This document shows positions 17,536-27,020 of a stretch of DNA of 64,000 nucleotides, piece after piece. Position numbers and translations under genes: made by a program. The stretch lies in assembly GCF_000621745.1 (NCBI RefSeq), contig NZ_JHXK01000010.1, forward strand, positions 62,001 to 126,000, given 5' to 3'. The notes beneath the pieces are model-generated. The model was not told where the DNA came from. It saw nothing but the letters and a program-made list of their open reading frames with translations, and searched no databases. Position 1 is the stretch's first letter. Each line of letters starts with the position of its first letter. This DNA comes from Clostridium beijerinckii HUN142. GTDB taxonomy: Bacteria > Bacillota > Clostridia > Clostridiales > Clostridiaceae.

Positions 17536-18369
17536 ATGAAAATAGTAGTTGTAGGTCTTGGAGTAATTGGGGGATCATTTACTATGGCTTTAAAAGAAGC
17601 TGGGTATAATGATGTTTATGGAATAGATATTAATGAAGAATCTTTAGAAAAAGCTAAAAAACTTGGATTAATAAGAGAAGGTTTTAAAAACGGAGAAGAA
17701 GTAATTAAGAGTGCAGATTTTATAATTATTTCATTATATCCTAGATTAGTTAAGCAATTTATTATAGATAATAAAAGCAATTTTAAAGATGGTGCAGTAA
17801 TAACAGATGCTACTGGAATTAAAAAAATGTTTATCGAAGATATTGTAAATATATTACCGGAGAATATAGATTTTGTTTTTGGCCATCCAATGGCAGGACG
17901 GGAGAAAAAAGGAATAGATTTTGCAAGTAGCCAAGTTTTTAAAGGTGCAAATTATATTTTAACACCGGTTTCTAGAAATAAAGAAGAAAATTTAAACATG
18001 GTGGAAGATCTGATTTATAAAATTGGATTTAAAAGAGTTAAAAGAATAACTCCAGAATATCATGATGAAATGATTGGCTACACAAGTCAGCTTCCGCACT
18101 CATTAGCTGTAGCACTGGTAAATAGCGATGTTGAAGGAAGAGAAACAGGAAGTTTCATTGGAGATAGCTATCGTGATTTAACAAGAATTGCTAATATAAA
18201 TGAAGACCTTTGGAGCGAACTTTTCCTTGGAAATAAAGAGAATCTATTAAAAAGCATTGAAAATTTTGAAGTAGAATTGGATAAAATAAAAGATGCAATA
18301 AAATATGATGACAAAGAAACCTTAAAAGAGATATTTATAAAGTCTACAAAGAGAAGAGAAAAATTGTAA
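17536..18369 (+). CDS. tyrA: Prephenate dehydrogenase
   Basis: Oxidative decarboxylation of prephenate to 4-hydroxyphenylpyruvate, the Tyr branch. The N-terminal Rossmann domain has VGLGVIGG (about 6-13) and an acidic residue (YGIDI) suggesting NAD. GHPMAGREK carries the catalytic His, and HDEMIGYTSQLPH is a family block. At 277 residues it lacks the C-terminal ACT domain found in some Firmicute enzymes. Last gene of the operon; a terminator follows. Confidence 0.95.
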   Translation: MKIVVVGLGVIGGSFTMALKEAGYNDVYGIDINEESLEKAKKLGLIREGFKNGEEVIKSADFIIISLYPRLVKQFIIDNKSNFKDGAVITDATGIKKMFIEDIVNILPENIDFVFGHPMAGREKKGIDFASSQVFKGANYILTPVSRNKEENLNMVEDLIYKIGFKRVKRITPEYHDEMIGYTSQLPHSLAVALVNSDVEGRETGSFIGDSYRDLTRIANINEDLWSELFLGNKENLLKSIENFEVELDKIKDAIKYDDKETLKEIFIKSTKRREKL

Positions 18370-18455
18370 TTGTATTTATGCTAAGCACAAATTGACTAAA
18401 ACGGTTGATCTTTGAAATAGTTACAGTTTTATAAGATATTTAAGCCTATATAAAT

Positions 18456-18493
18456 AAAAAATCAGGACTTGTTGAAAAAGTTCTGATTTTTTT
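18456..18493 (+). terminator. Terminator of the aro operon
   Basis: Stem 18456-18470 with 18478-18492 (ATCAGGACTT / AAGTTCTGAT core plus A/T pairs) ending in a run of T. Confidence 0.9.
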
Positions 18494-18943
18494 GTTGAAT
18501 AGAAAGGTATATTTTGGGAAATGAAAAGAATAAGATTTGATTAACTTACTTTTACTTCCTTTTGTAAAATATGTTTATGAATTTTATATAGTTGCAAATT
18601 ATAAGGTTTTACTTAAATTTTTTATAATATAATTAAGCAATTAATTTTTGAATGAAGAAATATATTTGTTTTTCATGGAAGCAAGGTAATTTCACAAAAT
18701 GGATAAACTATATTGCTAACGTTTCGGTAATTTTTCTTTAAATATTATTTTAAATTTCAATGGAAGATATCTGTATCATAGAGACGTTCATAGAAAATAA
18801 GTATTTTTTTAGTTAGCTCACTAATTCTTTTTTGTAGTTTAAAATTGCTATTGGCTCAAAATATGATTTCCTTTCTCATGGAATATCTATAGAATAATAT
18901 CTCTTTATATCCGAGACAAAGCAACATATGTGATTATAATATA
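18494..18943. other. Intergenic region between aro operon and mannan locus
   Basis: 450 bp, very AT-rich, between convergent genes. No gene, clear hairpin or repeat seen. A weak TAACGTTT at 18719-18726 resembles the mannan-locus operators, but it lies downstream of both genes. Confidence 0.4.
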
Positions 18944-19840
18944 TTACCACATATTATCTTTTACATATTGTCCCCACCAAGTATAACTTCCCCAAGAATT
19001 AGTCATATCTAGCCATGAATTTGCAGAATCATTTCCAGCCCAAGACCATGCGATAAATCCGATTTTATTTTGTTTGCAATAACTTAATAAATGAGCAACA
19101 TCAACTTTGCAACCAAGATTATTATTACCGCTATTATAGTTATAACCAAATTCTCCAACTATAATTGGAATACCTTTACTTTTACAACTGCTTAAGAATG
19201 AATCTATATCTGAATTGCTATTCCATGATCCATACATGTGTATGCTGAATATAACATTCTTATTAGTATTGGAATTGTACACATCAAGAGCATAGTTTAG
19301 TATATCACTGCTATCTTGTCCCCATCCGCCTGCATCGATTACAATAGTACCAGTATAACCAGCAGTACGTATTTTACTTATAGAACTTTTGTAACCATCT
19401 CTCCAAACACTACTGTTAGCTGGACCCCATTCATTAGCGATATTTAACCAAGCCTTAGGGTGATTCTTCATTACTGTTAATACATCACTACGAACCCAAT
19501 AATTCACACAAGTATTCAACGAGTCTGTAGTGGTACCACCAGTTGCATCATGAAGTTCAACTATTGCTTTAAGGCCTAAATTATCACATTTTGTAAGGTA
19601 ATCATTTAATCTAGAAGTTGATCCGCTAGTGCTCCAAACAAGACGAACAGTATTAAATCCTTCGCTATTAATTTTGTTAAGAGAAGAATAGGATTGACTA
19701 TCATACCAGATTGCAGGTACGTTCGTGCCTCTTATCCATGAAGAGTCTTCGGCTGCACTAGCTGGAGTTTGGAAAGTAAACATCGATGCAGATAACAGTA
19801 ACAAAGATAGCATTAGTTTGAATTTAGATTTTTTAATCAT
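18944..19840 (-). CDS. Secreted beta-1,4-mannanase, GH5
   Basis: Cuts internal beta-1,4-mannosyl bonds outside the cell. A Sec signal peptide (residues 1-29, ending PASA) precedes a single GH5 barrel similar to GH5_8 bacterial mannanases. The acid/base is Glu137 (NIANEWGP) and the nucleophile Glu230 (IVGEFGYN). There is no binding module or anchor, so it should be released freely. The start is supported by AAGGGGG ahead of ATG. It is transcribed divergently from the ABC transporter genes, with its own promoter and a candidate LacI operator. Together with the wall-bound GH26 at 42684 it would feed the importer. Confidence 0.93.
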   Translation of the reverse strand: MIKKSKFKLMLSLLLLSASMFTFQTPASAAEDSSWIRGTNVPAIWYDSQSYSSLNKINSEGFNTVRLVWSTSGSTSRLNDYLTKCDNLGLKAIVELHDATGGTTTDSLNTCVNYWVRSDVLTVMKNHPKAWLNIANEWGPANSSVWRDGYKSSISKIRTAGYTGTIVIDAGGWGQDSSDILNYALDVYNSNTNKNVIFSIHMYGSWNSNSDIDSFLSSCKSKGIPIIVGEFGYNYNSGNNNLGCKVDVAHLLSYCKQNKIGFIAWSWAGNDSANSWLDMTNSWGSYTWWGQYVKDNMW

Positions 19841-19862
19841 AACTTTTCCCCCTTTTATGATA

Positions 19863-19908
19863 TATCGTTTACAGACAAATTATAATTTAGTATCACTATG
19901 AAAGTCAA
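19863..19908 (-). promoter_or_regulatory. Promoter and LacI-type operator of GH5 mannanase
   Basis: On the minus strand TTGACT (19903-19908), 18 nt, TATAAT (19879-19884), then operator-like GTAAACGATA (19863-19872) just downstream, where repressor binding would block transcription. Confidence 0.65.
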
Positions 19909-20122
19909 TAGAAAAAAGTTAAAAAAAGTATAACGATAAGGTAATTTTAAATTAAAATGTATTAATCATTAGGTCTTATAAAGATCTTACAGTAAAAAAA
20001 TATTATTAACAAATTAAATAATTTTGTTCTGTAAAAATTAAGTTAATTAGATTATAAAGTTAACATAGAAATATGCAAAAATACCGAAAAATAAACTATT
20101 ATTACTATAACATTGACGTGCA

Positions 20123-20162
20123 TTGATAGAATAAATAAACTATTTATAAGAGAACGTTTACT
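20123..20162 (+). promoter_or_regulatory. Promoter and operator upstream of ABC ATPase gene
   Basis: TTGATA (20123-20128), 16 nt, TATAAG (20145-20150), followed at once by AGAACGTTTACT (20151-20162), matching the recurrent operator core of the locus. Confidence 0.6.
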
Positions 20163-20294
20163 AAGAGTGATAGCGGAAAATTCTATAGTAAGCAATAAAG
20201 ATTAAAAATTATTGAAGGGCTAAAAACTACAAAAAATAATATTTTAAATCTTGTAAGGATTAAAAAACAATGGTATATTATATTTATTCTTAGA

Positions 20295-20304
20295 TTAACG
20301 TTAA
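20295..20304 (+). promoter_or_regulatory. LacI-type operator
   Basis: Perfect palindrome TTAACGTTAA inside GATTAACGTTAACC, 48 bp before the ABC ATPase gene. Best symmetric copy of the motif shared by the mannan locus. Confidence 0.65.
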
Positions 20305-20351
20305 CCTAAAAATAGTTTTAATAACAACGCAAGTAAATAAGGAGGCGTAAT

Positions 20352-21458
20352 ATGGCTGGTATTTCACTTAAAAATATAGAAAAAACTTATCCTGGTAATG
20401 CAACCGTTGTGAAAAATCTAAACTTAGAAATTAATGATGGTGAATTCATTGTTCTTGTTGGACCATCAGGATGTGGTAAATCTACTACGTTAAGAATGAT
20501 TGCAGGATTAGAAGATATAAGTGGAGGGGAACTATATATTGGGGATAATTTAGTTAATGAGGTTTCACCTAAGGATAGAGATATTTCAATGGTATTCCAA
20601 AATTATGCATTATATCCTCATATGACTGTATACAAAAATATTGGATTTGGACTAAATTTAAGAAAAGAAGATAAGAAATTAATAGATAAGAAAACTAGAG
20701 AAGTAGCTAAAATATTAGATATTGAGTATTTACTTAACCGTAAGCCTAAGGAGCTTTCAGGAGGTCAAAGACAGCGTGTAGCTTTAGGACGAGCCATGGT
20801 TCGTGAACCAGCAGTTTTTCTTTTAGATGAACCGCTTTCGAATTTAGACGCAAAGCTTCGTGCTGAAATGAGAGGGGAGATTACTAAACTCCATAGGAGA
20901 TTAGGCGTTACCTTTGTATATGTTACTCATGACCAAATTGAGGCAATGACAATGGGAGATAGAATTGTAGTTATGAAAGATGGATACATACAACAAGCAG
21001 ATAAGCCAATGGTGTTGTATGATTCGCCGGCTAACCTATTTGTTGCTGGATTTATCGGCTCGCCACAAATGAATTTTATAGATTCAACTATTGAAAAGAA
21101 AGATAACCAATACTATGTAAAATTCAATAGCTATAGTATTCCTATTCCTAAAAGTAAAGGTGGAGAGGAAACTTTTGAAGCGTATATTGGAAAAAATGTT
21201 GTTCTTGGAATTAGGCCAGAACATGTCAGCATAGAAAATGATTTCTTAGAAGAACATGAAAAAAGTACACTATATGCTCAAATAGCCCTTCATGAATTAA
21301 TGGGAGCGGAGGTGTATCTTTATGTTAATTTCGATAACAAAAAGTTAACTGTTCGCGCATCAGCAGATACTATAGTAGAACCTGGAGATATGATAAAGAT
21401 AGCAATTGATGAATATAAGATGCATTTATTTGATAAAGAGACAGGAAAAACAATTTGA
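20352..21458 (+). CDS. ugpC: Sugar ABC transporter ATP-binding protein (MsmX/UgpC type)
   Basis: Energises carbohydrate importers of the CUT1 class. The nucleotide-binding domain (about 1-235) has Walker A GPSGCGKST, signature LSGGQRQRVALGRA, Walker B VFLLDEP and the D/H-loop region ending VTHDQ. A C-terminal TOBE/MsmX regulatory domain (about 240-368) follows. In Firmicutes such ATPases are often shared between several importers. Here it is the only importer-type ATPase in the window and probably serves the permeases at 23929 and 24890. ATG follows AAGGAGG. Confidence 0.93.
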   Translation: MAGISLKNIEKTYPGNATVVKNLNLEINDGEFIVLVGPSGCGKSTTLRMIAGLEDISGGELYIGDNLVNEVSPKDRDISMVFQNYALYPHMTVYKNIGFGLNLRKEDKKLIDKKTREVAKILDIEYLLNRKPKELSGGQRQRVALGRAMVREPAVFLLDEPLSNLDAKLRAEMRGEITKLHRRLGVTFVYVTHDQIEAMTMGDRIVVMKDGYIQQADKPMVLYDSPANLFVAGFIGSPQMNFIDSTIEKKDNQYYVKFNSYSIPIPKSKGGEETFEAYIGKNVVLGIRPEHVSIENDFLEEHEKSTLYAQIALHELMGAEVYLYVNFDNKKLTVRASADTIVEPGDMIKIAIDEYKMHLFDKETGKTI

Positions 21459-21688
21459 AATTAATCTAGTTGGAAAAAGTAATAGAGTGGTTGATAAAAT
21501 CTAAGTGTATAGATTAGCTTGATGAATTTAATGTGGTATTTTTTGTTCGTGCTACCAACTATTTTTCTATATTGAACATCCTTGGATAATTGGTAGACAA
21601 TCTTTGGCTGTATAGAACTTATAACGGGTAAAGTAGCTTTATTATAAATTTAATGCTTTAAGGTTGGAACCTAACTTGGAGGTACATT

Positions 21689-22393
21689 ATGAGATTATTT
21701 TTCTTTGATTACAATAAAGAGGGGCGAGGTGTTTCCAAAGATGCACCACCTAAAGAGGGGTTGGCCTTATTTGGGGATATATTTGCGCGTGAATTTACGT
21801 CGCTGCTTAAATTGAACTTACTGTTTATAATTTGCTGTATTCCTATTATATCTATTGGCCCCGCTATTGGAGCGATGACATCAGTAACAGTTAAAATGGT
21901 GCAGGATAAACCTTCAGATTTATTTTATGATTTTAAGGAGGCTTTTAAGAAAAATTGGAAGCAATCCTTTCTTGTTTGGTTATTTGTGATTGCATTTATG
22001 GTGATTCTAGGAAGGTTGTTAGCTTTTTGTATTGCCACAGAAGGATTAATTTATAGTATAGCAACTTCAATTATTATCATAATAGGAGTATTCTTCTGTA
22101 TTATATTGATATACATATATCCAATGAGTATAGGTATAAATTTACCATTAAGGATAATTGTTAAAAATTCAATGTTATTAAGTGTTGTGTATATGAAATA
22201 TTCTTTCGTAACATTCATACTATGCATATCTCTGATAGAAATAAGTATTTTATTTTGTCCATTCACTATACCTGTTCTTTTTTTGTTCACATTTTCTTTT
22301 TGCAGTTTTTTGAGCAGTTTTTGTGCTTGGAATGGAATAAAAAAATATATATTAAAAAGTGAAAAGGAGAGGAATAGTGAGGATAGAGAGTAA
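21689..22393 (+). CDS. YesL-like DUF624 membrane protein
   Basis: Membrane protein of 234 residues with four or five hydrophobic segments (first about residues 40-65, with LLFIICCIPIISIGPAIGAM). This resembles the DUF624/YesL family that is found next to CUT1 sugar importers in Firmicutes. Its biochemical role is unknown; an accessory role in uptake or in membrane targeting of glycan-use systems is suggested by context only. ATG follows GGAGG. Here it lies between the ATPase and solute-binding protein genes, in the same direction. Confidence 0.8.
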   Translation: MRLFFFDYNKEGRGVSKDAPPKEGLALFGDIFAREFTSLLKLNLLFIICCIPIISIGPAIGAMTSVTVKMVQDKPSDLFYDFKEAFKKNWKQSFLVWLFVIAFMVILGRLLAFCIATEGLIYSIATSIIIIIGVFFCIILIYIYPMSIGINLPLRIIVKNSMLLSVVYMKYSFVTFILCISLIEISILFCPFTIPVLFLFTFSFCSFLSSFCAWNGIKKYILKSEKERNSEDRE

Positions 22394-22478
22394 TAAAAAT
22401 CAGTTAATTAAAAATTAAAAAAATAATTAAAATTTAAGTTAAATTAATTAAAAAGTAATATAATTATGGTTAACAATA

Positions 22479-22528
22479 TTGACAATTATTAAATTTGAAT
22501 ATATACTAAAAACGATTAAACGTTAACT
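22479..22528 (+). promoter_or_regulatory. Promoter and LacI-type operator of the ABC importer operon
   Basis: TTGACA (22479-22484), 17-nt spacer, TATACT (22502-22507), then TTAAACGTTAAC (22516-22527). A strong promoter with the operator directly downstream of -10. It would drive SBP, permeases and GH130. Confidence 0.75.
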
Positions 22529-22552
22529 TAAAAAAGAAGAGGGGTATGAAAA

Positions 22553-23839
22553 ATGAAAATCCGTAAACAATTAGCATTATTATTAGCTGGTGCGGTAGCT
22601 GTTGGATCGCTAACTGGTTGTGGTAGCAGTAGTACTAGTACATCAGAAAAAAGTGATGGAAAATCAGGTGGAACTATTACAGTATTAACACATAGAACTG
22701 ACATGGACGAAACTTTTAAAAAGTATAAAGAAGAGTTTGAATCAAAACATCCTGGAACCACAGTTAATTTTGAAGCGTTAAACGATTATCAAAATACAAT
22801 GAACACTAGAATGGGAACAGAAGATTATGGTGATGTTTTAATGCTGCCTGCTAACATAACTAAAAATCAATATAAAGATTATTATGAACCAATTGGAACT
22901 AGAGAAGAACTTAAAGGTAAATATGATTTCCTTGATAATGCAGATGTAGATGGAACTGTTTATGGTTTAGCAACTGGTGCTAACGCTAATGGTTTTCTCT
23001 ATAATGAAAAGGTTTTTAAAGAAGCTGGAATTACAAAAACTCCAACAACACCAGAGGAATTTATAGCTGATTTAAAAGCCATTAAAGAAAAGACATCTGC
23101 AGTTCCGTTGTATACAAACTATAAAGATGACTGGGCCTTAACTAACTGGTCTGCGGCGCAATTAGTTAACGCGTCAGGTGATGTAGACTACCCAAATAAA
23201 ATGATTTATGACAAAAATGTATTTGCACAAGGGCAACCTCTTTATACATCATTAAAGTTATTAAATGATGCAGTTGCTAATAAGTTAGTTGAAGAAGATC
23301 CGATGACAACAGATTGGGAGACTTCAAAGCAAATGGTGGCTGATGGTAAAATAGGTGTAATGGCTTTAGGATCATGGGCAGTTGGTCAAATGAAGGCTAA
23401 ATCTAAAACACCTGAAGACATTAAATTTATGGCATCACCTATATCACATGATGGAAAACAAGTTATGCAAATTGCCCCAGATTATATGATGGGTGTAAAT
23501 GTTCATAGTAAAAACAAAGAAATTGCAAAAGAATTCGTAAAATACTTCGTAGAAAAATATCCAAACGATTCGGATATGGTTTCTTCTCTTGTTGGTGCAA
23601 AATTACCAGACTTCTTAGCGGGATCAGGAGCAACATTAGTTCAACAAAAGATGGGTACTACACAAATGGCTACTGATTTAGATAAAGTTCAAAAAGAATC
23701 ATTACTTAACCTTAATGATAGTAAATGGGTTAAAACAGTAATCGAGATTGGTTTAGGAAATGGAAAACAAACTTTTGATGAATATATGGCTTCATTAAAT
23801 AAGAGCTGGGCTACTGGAGTAGACTCAATTGGTAAATAG
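22553..23839 (+). CDS. Extracellular solute-binding lipoprotein (mannooligosaccharide importer)
   Basis: Captures oligosaccharides for the CUT1-type importer. A lipoprotein signal with lipobox LTGC gives lipidation at Cys23. A Gly/Ser-rich spacer and a full-length family 1 sugar-binding fold (about 40-425) follow, 428 residues in all. ATG follows GAAGAGGGG. It is first of the cluster SBP-permease-permease-GH130. A mannooligosaccharide ligand is inferred from the surrounding mannanases, esterases and GH130, not from the sequence itself. A terminator-like hairpin after it should keep its transcript more abundant than the permease part. Confidence 0.92.
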   Translation: MKIRKQLALLLAGAVAVGSLTGCGSSSTSTSEKSDGKSGGTITVLTHRTDMDETFKKYKEEFESKHPGTTVNFEALNDYQNTMNTRMGTEDYGDVLMLPANITKNQYKDYYEPIGTREELKGKYDFLDNADVDGTVYGLATGANANGFLYNEKVFKEAGITKTPTTPEEFIADLKAIKEKTSAVPLYTNYKDDWALTNWSAAQLVNASGDVDYPNKMIYDKNVFAQGQPLYTSLKLLNDAVANKLVEEDPMTTDWETSKQMVADGKIGVMALGSWAVGQMKAKSKTPEDIKFMASPISHDGKQVMQIAPDYMMGVNVHSKNKEIAKEFVKYFVEKYPNDSDMVSSLVGAKLPDFLAGSGATLVQQKMGTTQMATDLDKVQKESLLNLNDSKWVKTVIEIGLGNGKQTFDEYMASLNKSWATGVDSIGK

Positions 23840-23867
23840 TATTTTAATGTAGTCATTAATTTGAAAA

Positions 23868-23904
23868 GAGGCGATATAAAATAAAATAAAATATCGCCTT
23901 TTTA
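23868..23904 (+). terminator. Intra-operon terminator after the SBP gene
   Basis: AGGCGATAT (23869-23877) / ATATCGCCT (23891-23899), perfect 9 bp, followed by TTTTT. It lies between SBP and permease genes, so partial readthrough is expected. Confidence 0.85.
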
Positions 23905-23928
23905 ATTTAAGAGTAAAGGAGTGTTATT

Positions 23929-24885
23929 ATGACAACAAATGCTGAAAATGCCACAGCAAATACTAAAAATGCAGCAACTAGCACCAGCAATATGAAGAAA
24001 AAAATTAGCTTCTCCTCATTGCCTTATAACAAACAAAAAATTATAATTTCAGTCCTGTTTTTAATGGTACCAGTAGTGCTATTAGGGGTCTTTACTTATT
24101 TGCCGGCAATAGCAATGGCTGGATATAGTTTTACTGACTGGGATGGTATTTCTAAGACTAAGGAATTTGTAGGGCTTAAAAATTATAAGCTTATAATGAG
24201 TGATGCTAAATATTTTGAGCCGTTATTTGTAAGTATATATTATTTTGTTGCATCATTTATTCAAATCGCATTAGGTATTGCAATTGCATACTTAGTTTCA
24301 TTTGGGTGTAAATTTTCAAATTTATTTAAAGGTGTATATTTCTTCCCATCGCTAATAAATAGTGTTGCAATTAGTTTTGTTTTTATATTCTTTTTCCAAC
24401 CTAATAGTACTTTAGATACTGTTTTAAAGGCAGTTGGTTTAGGTGGTTTCGTGAAATATTGGTTACAGGATCCGAGTATTGTTAATATATCATTAGCTTC
24501 TGTATCGGTATGGAGATATATTGGGTATAATATCGTAATGTTTTCGGCTGCAATGGCATCTATTTCATCAGATGTATTAGAAGCGGCAAGAGTAGATGGA
24601 GCTAATAGATTCCAACAACTTAGATATATAATAATACCAGGTATTTCAACAATTCTAGGTTTACAATTATTTTTATCGCTTACGGGAGCATTATCAGCGT
24701 TTGAAACACCATATATAATGACCAATGGTGGAAATGGAAGTATGACTTTCATAGTTCAAACAGTACAGTATGCATTCCAAAATCATAGAGTGGGACTGGC
24801 TTCAGCAATGGCAATGGTATTATTGGTGATGTGTATAATTATCACTAGTATACAAAATGCAGTTATGAAAAGGAAAGGAATGTAA
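23929..24885 (+). CDS. ABC transporter permease (MalF-type)
   Basis: One of two membrane subunits of the CUT1 importer. 318 residues: a cytoplasmic Asn/Thr/Ala-rich N-terminal tail (1-35), then six membrane spans. The EAA loop EAARVDGANRFQQLRYIIIPG that contacts the ATPase is present before the last two spans. The start has AAGGAG upstream. The next permease starts 4 nt after its stop codon. Partners are the SBP at 22553 and the ATPase at 20352. Confidence 0.93.
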   Translation: MTTNAENATANTKNAATSTSNMKKKISFSSLPYNKQKIIISVLFLMVPVVLLGVFTYLPAIAMAGYSFTDWDGISKTKEFVGLKNYKLIMSDAKYFEPLFVSIYYFVASFIQIALGIAIAYLVSFGCKFSNLFKGVYFFPSLINSVAISFVFIFFFQPNSTLDTVLKAVGLGGFVKYWLQDPSIVNISLASVSVWRYIGYNIVMFSAAMASISSDVLEAARVDGANRFQQLRYIIIPGISTILGLQLFLSLTGALSAFETPYIMTNGGNGSMTFIVQTVQYAFQNHRVGLASAMAMVLLVMCIIITSIQNAVMKRKGM

Positions 24886-24889
24886 GAGT

Positions 24890-25738
24890 ATGAAAATAAA
24901 AAAAATGAGTGGAAAAGAGATTGTTTATGAAGTAATTAAATATGCCATCTTAATCTTTTTTGTACTAGTATTTATAATTCCTATATTAAGTGTATTTTTT
25001 ACAGCGTTTAAGACTGGTGCTGAATATACTACTACAAGCCCGTTAGCATTACCTAAGTCTTTCCTTAACCTAGATAATTTTAAAGCTGTTTTTGAAAAAG
25101 GTAATATGGTAAATGGTTTTAAAAATACATTATTTGTTTTAGTATTTTCATTAATAGGTTCAATACTTACTGGATCTATGGCAGCATATATATTTAGCAG
25201 ATTTAAAACAAAGTTTAGTAAATTTGTAAATGGTATGTTCCTAGTTGCTGTAATGATCCCAGGGATAGCAACACAAGTTGCAACATTCCAGATTGTACAT
25301 GCGTTAGGTTTATTTAATACTAGATTAGCTCCGATTATTCTATATTGCGGTACTGATATAATGACTATATATATATTCCTACAATTTTTAGAGAATATTT
25401 CAGTTTCGTTAGATGAATCTGCGATTATTGACGGTGCAAACTATTTTCAAATTTATTATAAAATTATTCTTCCGCTACTTTCCCCAGCAATAGTAACAGT
25501 TATGATCACAAAAGGTGTTGGTGTTTATAATGATTTCTACACACCATTTTTATATACACCTAGCCCAAACTTATTAACGTTATCAACAACGTTATTTAAG
25601 TTTAAAGGACCATTTGGTGCCCATTGGGAAATAATATCTGCGGGTATTGTTCTGATTATGATTCCAACGTTTCTTGTATTTGTTACTTTACAAAAGCATA
25701 TTTATAGTGGATTAGTATCGGGGTCAGTAAAAGAATAA
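24890..25738 (+). CDS. ABC transporter permease (MalG-type)
   Basis: Second membrane subunit of the importer, 282 residues with six spans and the EAA loop DESAIIDGANYFQIYYKIILP. It forms a heterodimer with the MalF-type subunit encoded just upstream. Length and layout are standard for CUT1 permeases. The short intercistronic gap implies translational coupling. Confidence 0.93.
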   Translation: MKIKKMSGKEIVYEVIKYAILIFFVLVFIIPILSVFFTAFKTGAEYTTTSPLALPKSFLNLDNFKAVFEKGNMVNGFKNTLFVLVFSLIGSILTGSMAAYIFSRFKTKFSKFVNGMFLVAVMIPGIATQVATFQIVHALGLFNTRLAPIILYCGTDIMTIYIFLQFLENISVSLDESAIIDGANYFQIYYKIILPLLSPAIVTVMITKGVGVYNDFYTPFLYTPSPNLLTLSTTLFKFKGPFGAHWEIISAGIVLIMIPTFLVFVTLQKHIYSGLVSGSVKE

Positions 25739-25868
25739 GTTAATTATATTTATAACAAAGCTAATAAATAATAATAAATATAGAAAGAAATGCTATTTAA
25801 ATTGTGTATTCTTTAGAATTATATAATAATACATAAGATTGGCTATTTCTTAAGAAAGGTGAATTAAT

Positions 25869-26885
25869 ATGAGTAAAATTTTAGGCGAAAATCTACCTAA
25901 TATTCCATGGCAAGAGAAGCCAGCTAACTTTAATGGTCCAATATGGAGACATACTGAAAATCCAATTATTAAAAGAAATCCTGTAGAGGGTGTAGCTAGA
26001 ATATTTAATAGTGCAGTTATGCCTTACGGGGATGAATTTATAGGAGTGTTCCGTGGCGAAACTATAAATGGAAGACCACATATTTATTTAGGGTATAGTA
26101 AAGACGCAATTAATTGGGAGTTTGAAAAAGAAAAAATAAAATTTGTAGATGAAGAAGGAAGTGATTATCAACCACTTTATGCATATGACCCGAGATTACT
26201 AAAAATCGAGGACGCGTATTATATTATTTGGTGTGGGGATTTTGATGGTGCCGCAATTGGAATAGCTAAAACAACTGATTTTAAGACATTTATAAGGCTA
26301 GAAAATCCATTCTTGCCATTTAACCGTAATGGAGTTTTATTTCCTAAGAAAATTGATGGAAAATATGTTATGTTATCTAGACCAAGTGATAATGGACATA
26401 CTCCATTTGGGGATGTATTCTTAAGCAAAAGTCCTGATTTAAAATATTGGGGAGAACATAGAATAGTAATGCAAAAAGGTGGATCAGGATGGTGGCAGTC
26501 AATTAAAATTGGATGTGGACCTGCACCAATTGAAACAGATGAAGGATGGTTAATGTTCTATCATGGTGTAACTGGAACATGCAACGGTTTGGTTTACTCT
26601 ATGAGTGCAGCAATATTAGATAAGAATTGTCCATCGAAAGTGTTATATAGGGCTGGAAGTATAATGTTAACACCAGAAGAATGGTATGAAGAACGTGGAT
26701 TTGTAGCCAATGTAGTATTCCCATGTGCGGCGTTAACTGATGCTGAAACAGGAAGAATTGCTATTTACTATGGTGCTGCGGATACGTATGTAGGTTTGGC
26801 GTATACTACTATTGATGAAACTGTTAAGTTTATTAAAGAACATAATGAACTTGGAACGATAGACGGGCAAGAGGGGAAATTATAA
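25869..26885 (+). CDS. GH130 beta-1,4-mannooligosaccharide phosphorylase
   Basis: Splits beta-mannosidic bonds at the non-reducing end with inorganic phosphate, releasing mannose 1-phosphate in the cytoplasm and saving ATP. The five-bladed propeller family is recognised from GVARIFNSAV, YAYDPRLLKIEDAYYIIWCGDFDG (catalytic Asp107), a GHTPFGDVFLS block and FYHG. 338 residues is closer to the shorter GH130_2 enzymes, which accept mannooligosaccharides, than to the roughly 390-residue mannosylglucose phosphorylases, but family alone does not fix substrate. There is no signal peptide. Last gene of the importer cluster. Confidence 0.9.
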   Translation: MSKILGENLPNIPWQEKPANFNGPIWRHTENPIIKRNPVEGVARIFNSAVMPYGDEFIGVFRGETINGRPHIYLGYSKDAINWEFEKEKIKFVDEEGSDYQPLYAYDPRLLKIEDAYYIIWCGDFDGAAIGIAKTTDFKTFIRLENPFLPFNRNGVLFPKKIDGKYVMLSRPSDNGHTPFGDVFLSKSPDLKYWGEHRIVMQKGGSGWWQSIKIGCGPAPIETDEGWLMFYHGVTGTCNGLVYSMSAAILDKNCPSKVLYRAGSIMLTPEEWYEERGFVANVVFPCAALTDAETGRIAIYYGAADTYVGLAYTTIDETVKFIKEHNELGTIDGQEGKL

Positions 26886-26902
26886 TTTTTTTTATAAACC
26901 GC

Positions 26903-26914
26903 TTAAACGTTAAC
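26903..26914 (+). promoter_or_regulatory. LacI-type operator downstream of GH130
   Basis: TTAAACGTTAAC, identical to the site at 22516. It lies 18 bp after the GH130 stop codon and over 400 bp before lacI. It could be an auxiliary operator for looping or control an unrecognised transcript. Confidence 0.5.
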
Positions 26915-26954
26915 TTTAAAAAGTGAAGTAAGAATATAAAAAAATAAAATTATT

Positions 26955-27020
26955 AAGCTGTATTTTAGCTAAAATTAAAACTCTTTTGGAGTATATACTA
27001 ATAGCGAAATACAGCTTTTT
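26955..27020 (+). terminator. Terminator of the ABC importer operon
   Basis: AAGCTGTATTT (26955-26965) pairs perfectly with AAATACAGCTT (27007-27017), then TTT-A-TT. The interior is long (41 nt) and partly paired. Confidence 0.75.

Noticed and set aside
24261..24752. 163-codon minus-strand ORF opposite a permease gene
   Set aside because: Antisense shadow of a clear MalF-type permease with EAA loop.
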